Positions 63,168 to 64,000 of a stretch of 64,000 nucleotides of DNA are shown here, piece by piece. Where the stretch lies: assembly GCF_029029505.1 (NCBI RefSeq), contig NZ_JAKJSD010000002.1, positions 186,001-250,000 of the forward strand, read 5' to 3'. The DNA comes from Ancylomarina sp. DW003. GTDB taxonomy: Bacteria > Bacteroidota > Bacteroidia > Bacteroidales > Marinifilaceae. The notes beneath the pieces are model-generated. The model saw nothing but the letters and a program-made list of their open reading frames with translations. It had not been told where the DNA came from and did not search any database. How positions within the stretch are numbered: the first letter of the stretch is position 1; each line of letters opens with the position of its first letter. Both the position numbers and the translations under genes were made by a program.

Positions 63168-64000
63168 TTATGATGCTGGTAGTAATTTTCTCCAGGTATC
63201 TTGATTCCACTCCACAGGTTTTTCCATCGTTAAAATCCATTTATCAAAAGCAGTTTTCATCTTTTTCACTTTATGAGGAAACTCAGAAACTAAATTCTTT
63301 GATTCGCCCGGGTCCTGTTTGATATTATATAGTTCGTAATAATCTCCCACAGGATAGTAGTGCAACATATAATCACCTTCTAAAACGGTTCCTGCAGGAT
63401 CAGAAACATTCTCTTTATACTTACTTATAGGAAATTGATCTTTAACTTTACTTCCTTGTACAAAAGCTGTATAATCATTCCAAAAGCCTAAATTAATATC
63501 ACTCCAATGATAAGCTTGTGTTCCTGCCCAAAACAATTGTCTATCATTCGAAGGGCTTTTTTCACCTTTTAGTGTTCTCGTCAAATCTATTCCATCAAGA
63601 TTACTGGGTATCTCAATACCTGCTTCTGTCAATACTGTTGGTAACAAATCCATCGCTGAAACATTATCTGTAACAACAAGACCTTTTTTGTATTTTGCAG
63701 GATACCAGGCAAACATTGGTACATGAACCCCACCTTGAAACATCAGCCCTTTATTTCCTTTAAAAGCCCCATTTAGTGGCAAGGGAGAATCTACAACTGC
63801 CCCATTATCACTAACAAATAATATTATGGTGTTGTCGTCTAAGTTTAATTCTTCTAGCTTACTTACAATCTTACCTACGCCATCGTCAACGGCAGCAAGT
63901 GTTGCGTAATAATTATCAACCTCAGGATTCCCTGTATTAAATCGTTGATATTTTCTTGGTGCACGCTCTTCCAATGGTATATGAGGAGCGTTATACGACA
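63168..64000 (-). CDS. Type I sulfatase, C-terminal part
   Basis: About 277 residues are visible and the 5' end lies beyond the right edge (reading continues SYNAPHIPLEERAP upstream). It has the alkaline-phosphatase-fold sulfatase region IILFVSDNGAVVDSPLPL, GNKGLMFQGGVHVPMFAWYP and a C-terminal sub-domain DYYELYNIKQDPGESKNL. The formylglycine-forming Cys/Ser motif would be upstream and is not seen. Likely periplasmic sulfatase of polysaccharide breakdown, matured by the anSME encoded nearby. Confidence 0.88.
   Translation of the reverse strand, partial: SYNAPHIPLEERAPRKYQRFNTGNPEVDNYYATLAAVDDGVGKIVSKLEELNLDDNTIILFVSDNGAVVDSPLPLNGAFKGNKGLMFQGGVHVPMFAWYPAKYKKGLVVTDNVSAMDLLPTVLTEAGIEIPSNLDGIDLTRTLKGEKSPSNDRQLFWAGTQAYHWSDINLGFWNDYTAFVQGSKVKDQFPISKYKENVSDPAGTVLEGDYMLHYYPVGDYYELYNIKQDPGESKNLVSEFPHKVKKMKTAFDKWILTMEKPVEWNQDTWRKLLPAS

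Overview
This 64-kb window is a low-GC chromosomal segment of a Bacteroidota bacterium. The evidence is a SusC/SusD pair, type IX secretion (T9SS) sorting domains of both A and B type, gliding-motility-type repeats, S46 dipeptidyl peptidase, Bacteroidota-type promoters (TTG, about 19 bases, TAnnTTTG), and a sodium-pumping methylmalonyl-CoA decarboxylase operon. Tryptophanase, sulfatase with anaerobic maturase, and the decarboxylase suggest an anaerobic or facultative marine Bacteroidales/Marinilabiliales relative (for example the Marinifilaceae). That placement is inference from gene content.

Layout. 1-2.4 kb: partial bamD diverging from an alpha-oxoamine synthase (sphingolipid base synthesis), then three tandem tRNA-Gly(GCC). 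2.6-7.1 kb: operon mce-mmdA-mmdD-mmdC-mmdB for the succinate-propionate interconversion and Na+ export. 7.7-15 kb: purL, a small lipoprotein and a large T9SS-secreted beta-propeller protein. 15-18.4 kb: an unusual four-gene operon (solute-binding-like protein without signal peptide, SIMIBI GTPase, ABC ATPase without permease, small Cys-rich protein) behind a Crp/Fnr-like palindrome. 18.6-23.3 kb: gliding-type T9SS protein and an ABC-2 exporter. 23.3-29 kb: a run of minus-strand genes (DUF2520, kdsC-like, UbiA-family, maf, DPP11-like peptidase), interrupted by a four-helix-bundle gene inside inverted repeats. 29-38 kb: ankyrin-phosphatase lipoprotein, SusD, SusC, a TPR/HTH membrane regulator and a HEPN-like gene. 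38-45 kb: RsmI-like methylase, a solitary SAP/PD-(D/E)XK protein, nrnA, ndk, dciA-like and recF, and a TPR membrane protein. 45-53.5 kb: tryptophanase with a candidate leader peptide, a DUF3078 protein, a small HAD protein, purB and an MsbA-like exporter. 53.8-59.8 kb: 2-oxoacid dehydrogenase E2-E1-flavodoxin operon, SRPBCC protein, M28 peptidase. 60-60.7 kb: tRNA array Tyr-Gly-Tyr-Gly-Ser. 61-64 kb: anaerobic sulfatase maturase, a CBM9-like protein and a sulfatase running off the window.

Most of the window is housekeeping and envelope biology. The best candidate for an undescribed system is the soluble ABC/GTPase operon at 14953-18391. It has the parts of a metal importer and a nickel-insertion GTPase but no membrane subunit and no exported binding protein, and two of its proteins share a DUF1858/ScdA-N-like N-terminal domain. 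Secondary points of interest are the inverted-repeat-bounded four-helix-bundle gene, the short ORF in the tryptophanase leader, the periplasmic domain fused to the decarboxylase beta subunit, and the solitary SAP-nuclease protein. All functional statements come from reading the sequence; no database search was run.
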